NCBI GenBank assembly: GCA_037039685.1
Contig: JAWNGF010000001.1
Coordinates: forward strand, 1,488,001-1,552,000
Length of the DNA: 64,000 bases
Source: Ceratobasidium sp. AG-K
Taxonomy: Eukaryota > Basidiomycota > Agaricomycetes > Cantharellales > Ceratobasidiaceae
Reading direction: 5' to 3'
In this document: positions 54,630 to 64,000 of the stretch, one piece after another
Layout of the letters: every line of letters starts with the position of its first letter
Position numbering within the stretch: position 1 is the stretch's first letter
Position numbers and translations under genes: made by a program
The notes under the pieces: model-generated
What the model was told of the DNA's origin: nothing
The model's input: the letters and a program-made list of their open reading frames with translations, nothing else
The model's database searches: none

Positions 54630-57600
54630 ATGCCGACGCCTCCGCATGCATCATATCCTCAGGATGGCCACGCCCACTCGCAGATCCATTCGCATTTACA
54701 ACCCGGAGTAACCCAGCCAGGGTACTATCAACATGCTTTACACAAACAGCCTTCCCCCCATCTCATGCCCCCGCCCCCGCTTCCGCTCGACCCTACTCTT
54801 GTGGGCCACCACTCGCCCGCGCAAGGCCAGTATGCGTATTCACCAAACTACAGCCAGCCGCATCATTCTGGCCAATCACGCTCTGCCCAAATGCAGTTTC
54901 CGATGAACCAACAAGCCCAATTTTCCCAGTCGCAGGACGCCGACCTCGGATCAGACGACGAAGAGGACGAAGAGGAAAGCGATGATGAGCCTGCAGCCAA
55001 TCAGGGCAAGGGCAAAAAACGTGGCAAGAGCACCGGCGGTGCTGCGACCAAAAAGTCCAAGCAGGTTGCGGATGCGGACGATGACGATGGCGAAGATTCG
55101 GGCACGCCTGCTGGCAATAAACCCAAGTCGACTCGAGGCTCTAGGTACGTCTTGTTTGTTCTTTGTGTTGTCGTGGCTTACATTGGGCGCTCTAGGGCGT
55201 GCCAAGTCTGTCGCCGCCTGAAAATGAAGTGTGTCGGCGCCGATAAAGATCCTAAAGGCCAATGTGATCGTTGTCGTACTAGTGGCCAGGCCTGCCAATT
55301 CGATCCTAGTCAAAGGGGCAAGAAACCGACCAAGTACGTATCCAGTCTGCCCGATTCAGCCACAATTAATTAATTTCTACAGGAAACAAGAGAACCTTCA
55401 GCGCCAACTCAAACGCATGGAGAATACGCTCGAGACGCTGATGCATTCCATTTCGCACCCAGGTCTCAACGCTCTTCCTATTGGGGCGGTCTCCCGCTCG
55501 GCGTCACCCTCATCTCCTTCTGTCGGTACTTCTAACAACACACGCACTCTGCTGGAGTCGCCCTCGGTTGGCACTCCAGAGCTGAGCACTTCCCATACAC
55601 CCTCCCTTCAAAACCCTCGTGAAAAGCCACGTTCATCTTCCCCCCGACTTCACATGCTTCCTGACAACACCCTGAATCCCCTGGGGCTTTTGGCAGAGGC
55701 CAGCCTACAAAACCGTCGCGAAAAGGGATCAAATTTGGGCCTTGGGGGAATGCTTCCTGGAAATATCAACGAAGACGACGGCGCCGGTAAAGTCGAAGGT
55801 CGACCTGTTGGCGTTGCTTCTGATGCGTATTTCAAGCCTGGTATGTGCATTCCACTGATTTTTTTTTGAGATGTTCTCACCTAACTTGGCGCTAGGTCCG
55901 ATGAACATTCTGCCCCTGCGACGCTTGTATATTGAGCGTCAGGTGCAGCCCGAAATGCTGAGCTTTGTCACGACAGAGGAAGTTGTCGAACTTTTTGATA
56001 TGTAAGTTTGCTATTGCTTTGTGTGCGCCGAGATCTTATTAACCTTGGCCATCAGCTATTTTGATAACCATAATGTATGGTAATTCGAAACATCGTGTTC
56101 GTTGATCTAACTTGCGGTCTTCAGACTCAAAATAGCCTTTTGGAGCGCGGCTTCCACACGCCGTCCATGGTGTGCTCGCGAAGTCCATTCCTCCTTACGA
56201 CGGGTATGTGTATTTCTGCTTGCCATTGGTGAGCTATCACTCACATTGCTTGCAGTTTGCGCGATTGCCGCCAAATTCTATACCAAGAAGCCAGAGTTAT
56301 ACATGAAGCTTGCTTCAGTCGCTAAAAAACTCGCGTTTAGTGTGCCAGAGAGGGGATATAAGAGCGTAGAGGTAGATAGACTGGATGCACCCGGTTACAT
56401 AGTACTTACACCAAGATAGATTGTGCAAGCGTACATTCTTCTCTCATTATGGGGTTCCGGCCCGGTGGAGCGTTACGAGCAAGATAAGACTTGGCTCCTG
56501 CTTGGTACGCCCCCTCTATCAGCTTGCCTCATTCCGTACTTAACCATATTGCAACAGGCCTTGCCATCCGTGTAGCAACCGATCTGAATCTCCACCGCAA
56601 GAGCAGTGCCCAGTTCGACGATTCGCCGGAAAGCCGGGCTAGAGCTCGAGAGATCCGAAACCGAGAACGCACCTGGCTGTAAGTGGATTCCAACTCTCGC
56701 TATACATGTCCTTATCTCCGTTTATGTTGTCAGGGTCTGCTACGTTCTTGATCGCAGCTTGAGCGCCCAGATGGGGAAGCCGCATTCGATCAAAGAAGAG
56801 TACGTGTTAGAGACGGAGAATGCGGAGTGAAGGCTGACTTGGGGTTGCTTGGCTAGTCATATTATTAGGAACTCGGGTCAATGGTGGAAGCAACCTGACG
56901 CGATTCCTCAGGATGCTGGTATCGTCGCATACTTGGTATGTATGTCCGCGGTTGTTGCCTTGCTTGAATCCTTATTGTCCTCTTAGGAACTGCAACGAAT
57001 TCTCTCGAGGAGTCTTGATTTCCTCTACTCGGGGACCGAGTCTGCGTCTGGGTTGCAGACCGACTGTGATTACTTGCTTGTTATCAAAACCATCGAGTCT
57101 CAATTACAGGGCTGGTATAACGAGTGGGAGTATCATCGCAGGTGAATAAGTGTGCTCCTCCGAATTGTAAAAGTTATTAACTTGACCAAAGGAATGACCA
57201 GTCTCCAGGTGCTGAATACAGGACGCATGCCACAACATTCTATTTCAACTATGCAATGCTGGTGGTCAACTCGTTTGGTCTTCAGAACGCAATGGAGCGC
57301 TCACGTGTCGACATTGCACACTTCTTTGGTCGCTGTCATTCGTCCGCTATGGCAGTTGCGTTAGTTGTCCGTGACGAGCTCGCACCGCGTGGGTATATGC
57401 GCTACTCTCCGGACTCGCATTTCGTGTTTACGTCTTACGCGGTGCTCACCTTGTTGAAGGCAAGTACCGATAGCAGGTCCACGTTGGATTAATCTAATTT
57501 CCTTCCTGACAGCTTGTTCGGCCAGAGTTTTCCGTGCTCCCAGGTGGGGGGGGCGACGAAAAGACGCTCACCGTTGTCCAAAACATTGCCGATGTCCTCG

Positions 57601-58249
57601 AGCAAATCGCAGCCAACCCTTATCATACCCCTGCGCTCTACAGCACCTTCCTTCGTGCGCTCCTCACCGCCAAGAAGGAAGCCGTCACCGCACCCCCATC
57701 TCCCAAAATCAGCCCTTGCTCTTCTCGAGGGTCAGGCTCAAGACATGATGAACGGCGAAGTCATTCAACAGCACACAGGGCCAACTCTTTCTCCCGACGA
57801 GGCTACGGCGGACATGACGGCGCAGAACATGGGCTTGAAGATGTACCCCCCAACTGGAGATGGTGCTCTGTACGCCGAGCAGCCTATACACCCTGATGAG
57901 CCGTTCCCGCCTCCGTTGGACGGGCATATTGGCACAGAGGATCCGCATATGAATGGATTGGGTATGGAACATATGTTTTCGAATGGATTCTGGGACTCGA
58001 TGCTTATGCCTGGTGAGTTGTGCTTCATTGGGTACATTAGAGTTATACTTACGCATTATCAATAGGCTATGGCAACCAGCTGGGTGGACTAAGTGGAGGA
58101 TTCGTGTATGGTGTTGGGGGCAATTCCGGGTTTATTACACCTCGGGTCGGCTCGCCGTTTGCATCTGGAGCTGCGACTCCCGTTAGGGATGCACACATGG
58201 AGGGAATAAACTACACTCCATACGCCCCCGTGTTCCACGACTCGACATA
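54630..58249 (+). CDS. Zn2Cys6 fungal transcription factor with fungal_trans-like middle domain
   Basis: Large regulator, about 900 residues. The N-terminus is His/Gln/Pro-rich (MPTPPHASYPQDGHAHSQIH), then an acidic/Lys region. The zinc cluster reads ACQVCRRLKMKCVGADKDPK followed by CDRCRTSGQACQFD, giving six Cys ligands in CxxCx6C..CxxCx6C arrangement, then a coiled coil (KQENLQRQLKRMENTLETLM). The regulatory domain: YFDNHNTQNSLLERGFHTPS, SPFLLTTVCAIAAKFYTKKP, IVQAYILLSLWGSGPVERYE, LAIRVATDLNLHRKSSAQFD, WLVCYVLDRSLSAQMGKPHS. It has about 12 introns; that before LVRPEFSVLPGGGG starts GCAAGT (donor 57460-57461). The frame past TAPPSPK needs one C fewer at 57693-57697 to continue with SALALLEGQAQDMM. 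Ends TPYAPVFHDST. Its target genes are unknown. Confidence 0.8.
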
Positions 58250-58652
58250 AAATAGGATTTCCTTGTTCTTATTTTTGTTTTAAACGCTTTGGTCGATAGA
58301 TTACCCTGTATTCCCAGCTCACCACGGATGTACTTACGATACGGTAGTTGGTCTGTAGGTCCTGTACGTGACAATCATTAATTTCGCTTTCTTTCAGGTT
58401 TAGACTGGCTTATGATCGTTGCGCTGGCACATGTTTTGCAGTCAAAGTTGCACTTAACATCCATTCATTTCATTTAAATGATGAGACCCCCCGCAAGATA
58501 GATGGGACTATGGAGGGTTGAAGCGGACGACTGCGGGCCTAAATATGGGGTCAATAACATGAAGAAAGTGGTTTCTAAATGTTCACCTAGTGAAACCCAA
58601 TACAATTCACTCCCTGAATGAGGTGGTTCATGCTAGCTTCGACAAGTTTGAA
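58250..58652. other. Intergenic, convergent 3' sides of the Zn2Cys6 gene and the zinc-finger array
   Basis: No coding signal. AT-rich at 58260-58290. Confidence 0.5.
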
Positions 58653-59300
58653 TCACATCACATCGCACGAGCCGCTCTCGATGTGTTGGCAAAGGGCACT
58701 CAAAGTCTTGAACTGGGCTTGACAGCCATGTCCTAATTTAGGGCAGTGATACGAGGATTGCGCATGAGCGGGGCTCGCGAGGTGTTGGTTCAGACTTGTT
58801 AGACTATAATATTGCCTATGGCAGAAGTAGCATTCATAGCTACTCCCGTTCCACGCTAGTTCGGTCGCCCATGTCTGGGTAGATCCAGTAATCATTCGCT
58901 TCGGATTGGTGATGAAGTGACTTGTGTCTCGCTCGGCAACCATACGATCGAGGGCATCGCGTGTTGCGCCTGAATTGCATGTACCTGCCTCCTAAATGCA
59001 GGAGAACGGCGCTATTGGAGATAAATTGAGAATCGCATCCCCATCCTGGGCAGGCGACGTTTTTGGGACGATGCCTTGAAGAATTTGAGTGCTAGAGTAA
59101 GGGGCAAAGGTACATATAAGCTATTGGTGCAATGGGATGGATAGGCCTTTCACTTACGTTCCGAAGGTCATTGAGTGATAGGAAGGTACGATTACACTCA
59201 ATACAGGGAAATGACGCTTGATGTCTGCTAGAGTTTCGTTTATGATCCTCGAGAGCATAATAAGAGTTGAAGTAACGGTTGCAAAGATTGCAGTAGTCAT
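58653..59300 (-). pseudogene. C2H2 zinc-finger gene, array copy D (frameshifted)
   Basis: Downstream member of the tandem array. ATG at 59300-59298 is followed by ACTACTGC where the intact-start sister at 61083 has ACTTACTGC, so one T is missing and the first finger (CNLCNRYFNSYYALEDHKRN) is out of frame with the ATG. Further on, FPCIECNRTFLSLNDLRN runs into an intron, then CPGWGCDSQFISNSAVLLHL, where one surplus base near 58988 shifts frame again before CNSGATRDALDRMVAERDTS. The last exon is open: ECYFCHRQYYSLTSLNQHLA, CQAQFKTLSALCQHIESGSC, ending CDVM. It lacks the two middle fingers present in copies A and C. Two frame breaks plus an internal deletion suggest a decaying copy, unless the assembly is at fault. 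Confidence 0.7.
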
Positions 59301-60105
59301 CCCGGGAACTAGGTGGTTGTTGTGATCAGCCACATGGTCTTTGAGAACACATCACCCACCTTTTATGGTATAGATTGTCAGGTGTTTGTACTCGCTTGGT
59401 CTCTTCGCTGGGACGGTCTCTTCCTACAGCCTATCCAAGAAATACTGTAACGCCCGACGCGCATATATACCCACACCCAAATGGATAAGGGGCCACCGTG
59501 GGCCGTAGATCCAGTATGCAATTATCGTAGCAGCAAATGGCTGCTTGATAGACAGTAATGTGGCGATACAGGACGCTAGCGCTCGGTCGGGAATCTGTAT
59601 GATATTCAGGTAATAGCCTAAGACTTAAGTCATGAAGAATCAAGGTCCTCCTAAACTCGTTTGTGCTCGAATTAATTATAGTGGCATTCTTAGCCTTTCT
59701 TTATGTTGTCCTTCGATGCGCTGACCCAGATCCACTGTGGATATGGGCGTTTACGACACCACCAGCCCAACTTTACTATCAGAGCACTGACCTCCACACC
59801 TCATATGGACACCTGATTGCGATTTTTCATAGCCCTGGAGGTTCCAATCATAGTTCGAGCGTTTAGGAGAAGCCCGGCACGTTGACTCAGATTCATCACG
59901 GAAATCCCGGTGCATCACCGTCGAATTGTATTCATCTCGCACGTTTGTTTAGTAGTGCGTGTTAAACGGGCAGGATACACCACACTGGTTTATATTCCTT
60001 TGAGGAGAAAAGGTACAAGGTCTGGCTAGGGGATATAAAAGGGAATGAAACCGCTGTCCGGAAACACGACAAAGAAGAAACCGAAGAGATTTCCCGGCTA
60101 TCCAC
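59301..60105. other. Spacer between zinc-finger copies D and C
   Basis: 805 bp with no recognisable coding signal; shares no obvious block with the other spacers that I can see by eye. Confidence 0.45.
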
Positions 60106-61083
60106 CTAGTGAAAACCTATGCAAGCTACCCCTCGAACAAGGTTTTGCATGCTATTTTGGACAAGCTTGAACCGCATCACGCCACATGTGCCGCTCTCGA
60201 TGTGTTGACAGAGAGCACTCAAAGCTCTGAACTCGGCCCGACATCCATGTCCAACTTTGGGGCAGTGATACAATGGCTGCTCGTGGGTGGGGCTCGCGAG
60301 GTGTTGGTTTAGAATTGATAAGCTCCGATATTGCTTGTGGCAGAAGTAGCATTCGTAGCCACTGCCGTTCCAGGCTCTTTCAGTTGCCCACGTCTCAGTT
60401 GAATAGGCAATCATTCGATTAGGATTGGTGATAAAGTTCCCCTGTGTCTCGTTCCGCAACCAGGCGGTTCAGGTTGATACGCGTCAGACCTGAGCTGCAC
60501 CTGCCACCTTCCAAATGCAAAATAAGAGCGCTATTAGAGACAAACCGATCACCGCATCCCATTCCTGGGCAGACAATATCCCTGGGGCGGTGCTTTAAGG
60601 AGTTAAGGTGCTAGAGAAGAAAAAAGAACTAATGAGCCCTTGGGTACTTTGGGAGGATTTAGCTTCGTACTTACAGCTTGGAGGTTGCTGGACGACATGA
60701 AGGTACGATCACATTTAGCACAGTAATGATGATCTGACTTTTTGTGAGCTACTAGATCCTTCGGAGTATTGAACCACTAGCAAACACCGTCAGCCACCTG
60801 AACAGTCAACTGTCTGAACAGGAAACCTACTGAATCACAGTTTTGGCAAAACTCGTGGCACGCAGCATTGTGCTCTTCTAGATCGTCTTCATCATTGAAT
60901 TCTTCATCACATAATCACAAAGATGGTGCATAGATGAGTTTCTTATGTGTTGACGGCGACTCTCATACGAGTGGAAGTCCCGGTCGCAGTATGACACATA
61001 TAATGCCTGCTAGAGTCGCGTTTGTGAGCGTCGAGGGCATAGTAAGAGCTGAAGTGGCGGTCGCAACGGTCGCAGTAAGTCAT
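60106..61083 (-). pseudogene. C2H2 zinc-finger gene, array copy C (frameshifted)
   Basis: ATG at 61083-61081 (MTYCDRCDRHFSSYYALDAH then KRDSSRHYMC). One base is missing near 60995, after which the second finger YCDRDFHSYESRRQHIRNSS is in another frame; a further base appears missing near 60920, before CDEEFNDEDDLEEHNAACHE. The exon ends CQNCDS at a GT donor, matching copy A (CLVCDS). The next exon begins WFNTPKDLVAHKKSDHHYCA. Then IVCPGMGCGDRFVSNSALIL and RLVAERDTG follow; an extra G near 60437-60442 breaks frame before NFITNPNRMIAYSTETWATE. The last exon is open: ECYFCHKQYRSLSILNQHLA, CRAEFRALSALCQHIESGTC, ending ACIGFH. At least three indels; probably no longer functional. Confidence 0.7.
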
Positions 61084-61567
61084 TTTAAGAGTAGGACCAG
61101 GTGGTTGTCGAGGTCAGAGCCCCACAGTTTAAGGGGGCATCATTCGCCTTTTATGGAATAATCATCAGATATTTGTCCAAGTTTGGTTTCTTCACAGGGG
61201 GGGACTGTCTTTGCTTATTTTGGAACCTCGCGCAGCACAGCTCTTTCGAGTCATTGCTTTGTTATAGCTTAGTCATATCGATGTATATGATTCAATATGA
61301 ATATATACGCACATATATTCTCTCTCAGTAACAACTTTTGATGGTCGTATTCCTTTATGCAGATTCCATCGCTCTTAATGACTTGCACATACTAGAGTGT
61401 GTAGGCAGACGAAATTCAAGAATTCGGGTGTCTGTCTTTCCTTCATCACCCTTTCTGCCCCAGCGCTCTCATATCATAATACTACATTTCATTTAACACT
61501 TCTACACATATTACTAGCATTACTATACAGGCCTCAAGACAGCATAGTAGATCGCTACATCCACAGA
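61084..61567. other. Spacer between zinc-finger copies C and B
   Basis: 484 bp; AT-rich at 61260-61340. A plus-strand ORF (61101-61331) has no family match. Confidence 0.45.
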
Positions 61568-62225
61568 TCAACCGAGAATGTTCTCCAACCTCCAGATGAT
61601 ATCGTTCATATATTTACGGAAAAACCCACGCTCAAATGCGCCACACGAGCCACCTTCGACATGTTTCCAGAGCCCACTGGCCGTCTTGAAGCGACGATTG
61701 CACTCGTGACTTGCTATGCAGCGGAAGACTTCTGACGTGTGAGCGGCACCCGCTTCGTGTTGCTCCAGCTGCCCGGGACTTCGAAACTCCTTAAGACATA
61801 TCCTGCAGCACTTATTGTTACTCCAGTTTGAGGGTTTCTTGATACGGTTTGACTCGGTGTTCATTTCATCCCAGCGAGTGATGGATTATTCGTGTCAAGT
61901 TCTGCGACGTGCAGGTTTGTGGAACTAAGCGTAGCTCTGGAGACACATTTGTTGGCTTCCAAGTGGAGCAGGACGTCGCCATGAGTAGGAATTTCAAGTC
62001 ACAGCCCCTCCCGGGACAGGGGTTGCTACTGTGCGCAAGGGAATTCCTTATGTGCTGAAGCAGGTTCATGTGGCTCTTGAAGTCTCGATTACATTTGAAG
62101 CACATATGATGGGAGCTAGAGTCCCGTCTATGTTGATCCAAGTCGCAATCCGAGACAAACGAGCGATCGCAGCGCATACAGTGAATCATTACTTGGGTAG
62201 GCAGTGGTGGATTGATTTCAGACAC
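61568..62225 (-). pseudogene. C2H2 zinc-finger gene, array copy B (frameshifted)
   Basis: Starts at 62225 (MSEINPPLPTQVMIHC) or 62189 (MIHCMRCDRSFVSDCDLDQH). Fingers CMRCDRSFVSDCDLDQHRRD and CFKCNRDFKSHMNLLQHIRN are in one frame, then CPGRGCDLKF. Frame is lost near 61982-61990: the conserved continuation GDVLLHLEANKCVSRATLSS is offset by one base. A second offset precedes 61864, where MNTESNRIKKPSNWS begins. The last exon is open: CRICLKEFRSPGQLEQHEAG, CNRRFKTASGLWKHVEGGSC, ending WRLENILG. Fingers 2-3 of copy A are absent. Either a decayed copy or two separate small proteins; the first is more likely given the array. Confidence 0.65.
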
Positions 62226-62882
62226 TCTGCAGTCCAGTGGAGTTTATATCTACTCTGGGCACGGGTATACGTCATCCCAAAATGAAGTCACACCTCCTCA
62301 GCGTCCACAATGACTCGATAATCCACGCGTGGCACTATATACCCTCCCCAATGGCACGTAGGGCTCGCGTTACCTCTTGTGTCTTAAGACTTTGTGACAG
62401 CGCCTTGGCTGCAGACACGTTGCCCGTGACTCGTTGCATCCGAATTGATCCACTTGGACCGCATCGTCGTCTCGCTGAAACCATCTCCTGTTCACGACAA
62501 AAAATGGGTCGCTGCACAATTGCTCCAAGCCACTACAGGGTCAGGCGAAGTTAGCAAACTCTCCCGGGGATAGAGATCGTCTCAACATATCCTCTGTTAC
62601 TCGATGCTCAGCTGCTGCTTGTACTGGGAGTGTAAGGAGCCGTACCGTATCCGATCAGGCTACGGTAATACGCATATACCTACTAGAATTTTTAGTGCTG
62701 TGTCTTCGCGCCTGCGTTCTTTGAATCGACGTGGTATGTTGTATTCACACTTGATTATGATCCCGAAACAGCTTCATGGACTTCTCATCTTGGGAATACT
62801 GGGTTGTATTCACTTGGTTACTTGTGATGCGATTTGTGACATTGTGTTCATTGTATAATCTGTATGCGAATGTCGAGTCCAA
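62226..62882. other. Spacer between zinc-finger copies B and A
   Basis: 657 bp, no coding signal recognised. Serves as the promoter side of copy B and the 3' side of copy A. Confidence 0.45.
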
Positions 62883-63891
62883 TCATATTTCAAGCAGAAA
62901 AATGGGCACGACGTCCGCCAAAACGCAAGCGGATGCAACTGTATGAACAAGATCGGCAAAGGAGCTGGAACGCTCATTGAGGGGAATATCCTCCACCCCG
63001 CGAACGAGTGCGCTCATGAGATCCCGGATGGCTCTGGATTCGGCGACCTCACATGAACCGCTCTCTAGGTGTTGACAGAACGCGCTCAGAGTCTTGAACT
63101 GCGCGCCGCAGCTTCGACTATGCTTGGGACAGCGATACGGAGCCTGGTCGTGAACGGGGCTTACGAGGTGCTGGTTGAGATGAGCCAGGCTCTGGAATGT
63201 CTTGTCGCATAGGCGACACTTATATCGACTCCCATCCCTGGACGCTTCGGTGGCGATTCGTCTTCGGTTTGAGGTACTTCGGTTTGGGATTGTGATCAGG
63301 TCGTTAGAGTCTCGTCTGGCGGCCCAGCGGTCTATTTCGGGGCGAGTGACCCTTAACTCGCACATTCCTGTCTCTAAATGCAGAAATAGGGCGCCTTTGG
63401 ACACGAAACGTGATCCACATCCGTGGCAGGGTACATCCTTGCGAGTGTGTCGGGTCGAGCGCATGTGCTGGAAAAGATTGATCTGAGACACGAAAACGCG
63501 GTCGCATTCGGCACATTTATTGTGCTCTTCTTTTGCGTGGTCTTCTTGGGTGTCTTTGTCGCGGAACCACTAGGTAGGTACAGGTTTCAGTTAAATACCA
63601 GCGTGCCGAGCCTGGATCCAAAGGGTATGTTGCTTACCGAGTCGCAAACCAAACATCGTTCGCGGTTATCTTCGTTGTGCTCATCGAGCTCGTCATCATC
63701 GGGGAATTCCTGGCTGCAGTAGGGGCAGTAGTGGTGTATACTACGGTCCGCCATATGATCTTCACGCTCCCGGCGGGACTGGAAATCTTCGGAGCACAGG
63801 GGCATAACCAGTGACGAGAAGAGTCACGTCGGTGGGAATCGTAGGCATGGGCAGAGTTGAAGAAGCGGTCGCATCGGTTGCAATAGGCCAT
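62883..63891 (-). CDS. C2H2 zinc-finger protein, array copy A (best preserved)
   Basis: ATG at 63891-63889 (MAYCNRCDRFFNSAHAYDSH, a U1/C2H2-type finger). Then, with one C added to the CCCC run at 63799-63802, CPLCSEDFQSRREREDHMAD, CPYCSQEFPDDDELDEHNED and CLVCDS. A 68-bp intron leads to WFRDKDTQEDHAKEEHNKCA with finger CDRVFVSQINLFQHM, then PCHGCGSRFVSKGALFLHLE and the last exon fingers CRLCDKTFQSLAHLNQHLVS and CGAQFKTLSAFCQHLESGSC. C-terminal tail ends VVPIFLLEI. Apart from the C run, the reading frame is open throughout. Spaced C2H2 fingers of this kind bind nucleic acids in many families, but no target is known. The single break at a homopolymer is probably an assembly error. Confidence 0.72.
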
Positions 63892-64000
63892 GTTGGGGAG
63901 AGGTTGTGATCGCCTGCCTGCGTCTGGATCGCTGCTGCTTTATGGCAGGCGGCCGAGTTCAATGCGTGCGCATGGCCAGGTAGCTCGAGTCACGATTGAC
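63892..64000. other. Window end, upstream of zinc-finger copy A
   Basis: Too short to interpret; no coding signal. Confidence 0.4.

Overview
The window is nuclear DNA of a filamentous basidiomycete, most likely an Agaricomycete. A Rhizoctonia-like member of the Cantharellales would fit, but that is inference from family content. The evidence is dense protein-coding genes on both strands, many 45-70 bp introns with CTNAC/CTAAT-like branch sites, F-box/LRR and DUF6534-like families typical of Agaricomycetes, two secreted CE4 deacetylases, a Zn2Cys6 regulator and a DNMT5/Rad8-type DNA methyltransferase. I found no rRNA gene, tRNA, CRISPR array or intact transposon.

Layout. 1-8.4 kb (minus): the 5' part of a PP4-type phosphatase gene, then a 7.5-kb DNMT5/Rad8 fusion of cytosine methyltransferase, SNF2 ATPase and RING. 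8.6-16.1 kb: mitochondrial methionine aminopeptidase (plus) and a large nucleoporin, probably Nup188 (minus). 16.6-21.1 kb: ITPase, a gene-poor gap, an F-box-like gene and an AlkB-type dioxygenase. 21.3-30.7 kb: NEDD8, a class I histone deacetylase, a hotdog thioesterase, an SPFH/flotillin-like protein, CDK8/Srb10 kinase and a Gly/Ser-rich single-pass membrane protein. 31-35.3 kb: a second F-box-like gene, the splicing factor ISY1 and the U5 snRNP 40-kDa WD40 protein. 35.7-41.9 kb: two tandem secreted chitin-deacetylase-like genes and a DUF6534-like membrane protein. 42.2-50.6 kb: a secreted mucin-like protein built from small phase-1 exons, an FHA protein of the SNIP1/Pml1 type, DEAD-box helicase DBP8, a CCDC97-like protein and SUA5. 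51-58.3 kb: a BTB-like protein, D-aminoacyl-tRNA deacylase and a Zn2Cys6 regulator. 58.6-63.9 kb: four tandem C2H2 zinc-finger genes in different stages of decay.

Themes. Chromatin and transcription (DNMT5, HDAC, CDK8, Zn2Cys6) and RNA processing (ISY1, U5-40K, SNIP1/Pml1, DBP8, CCDC97) are well represented, but nothing indicates operon-like linkage. Two features cut across genes. At least six introns appear to use GC-AG borders. Several conserved genes need a single-base change in a C run to keep frame, which looks more like consensus error in the assembly than real gene loss, except in the zinc-finger array. Several genes (NEDD8, thioesterase, DTD, DUF6534-like, CDA1) are visible only after splicing very short exons by eye.
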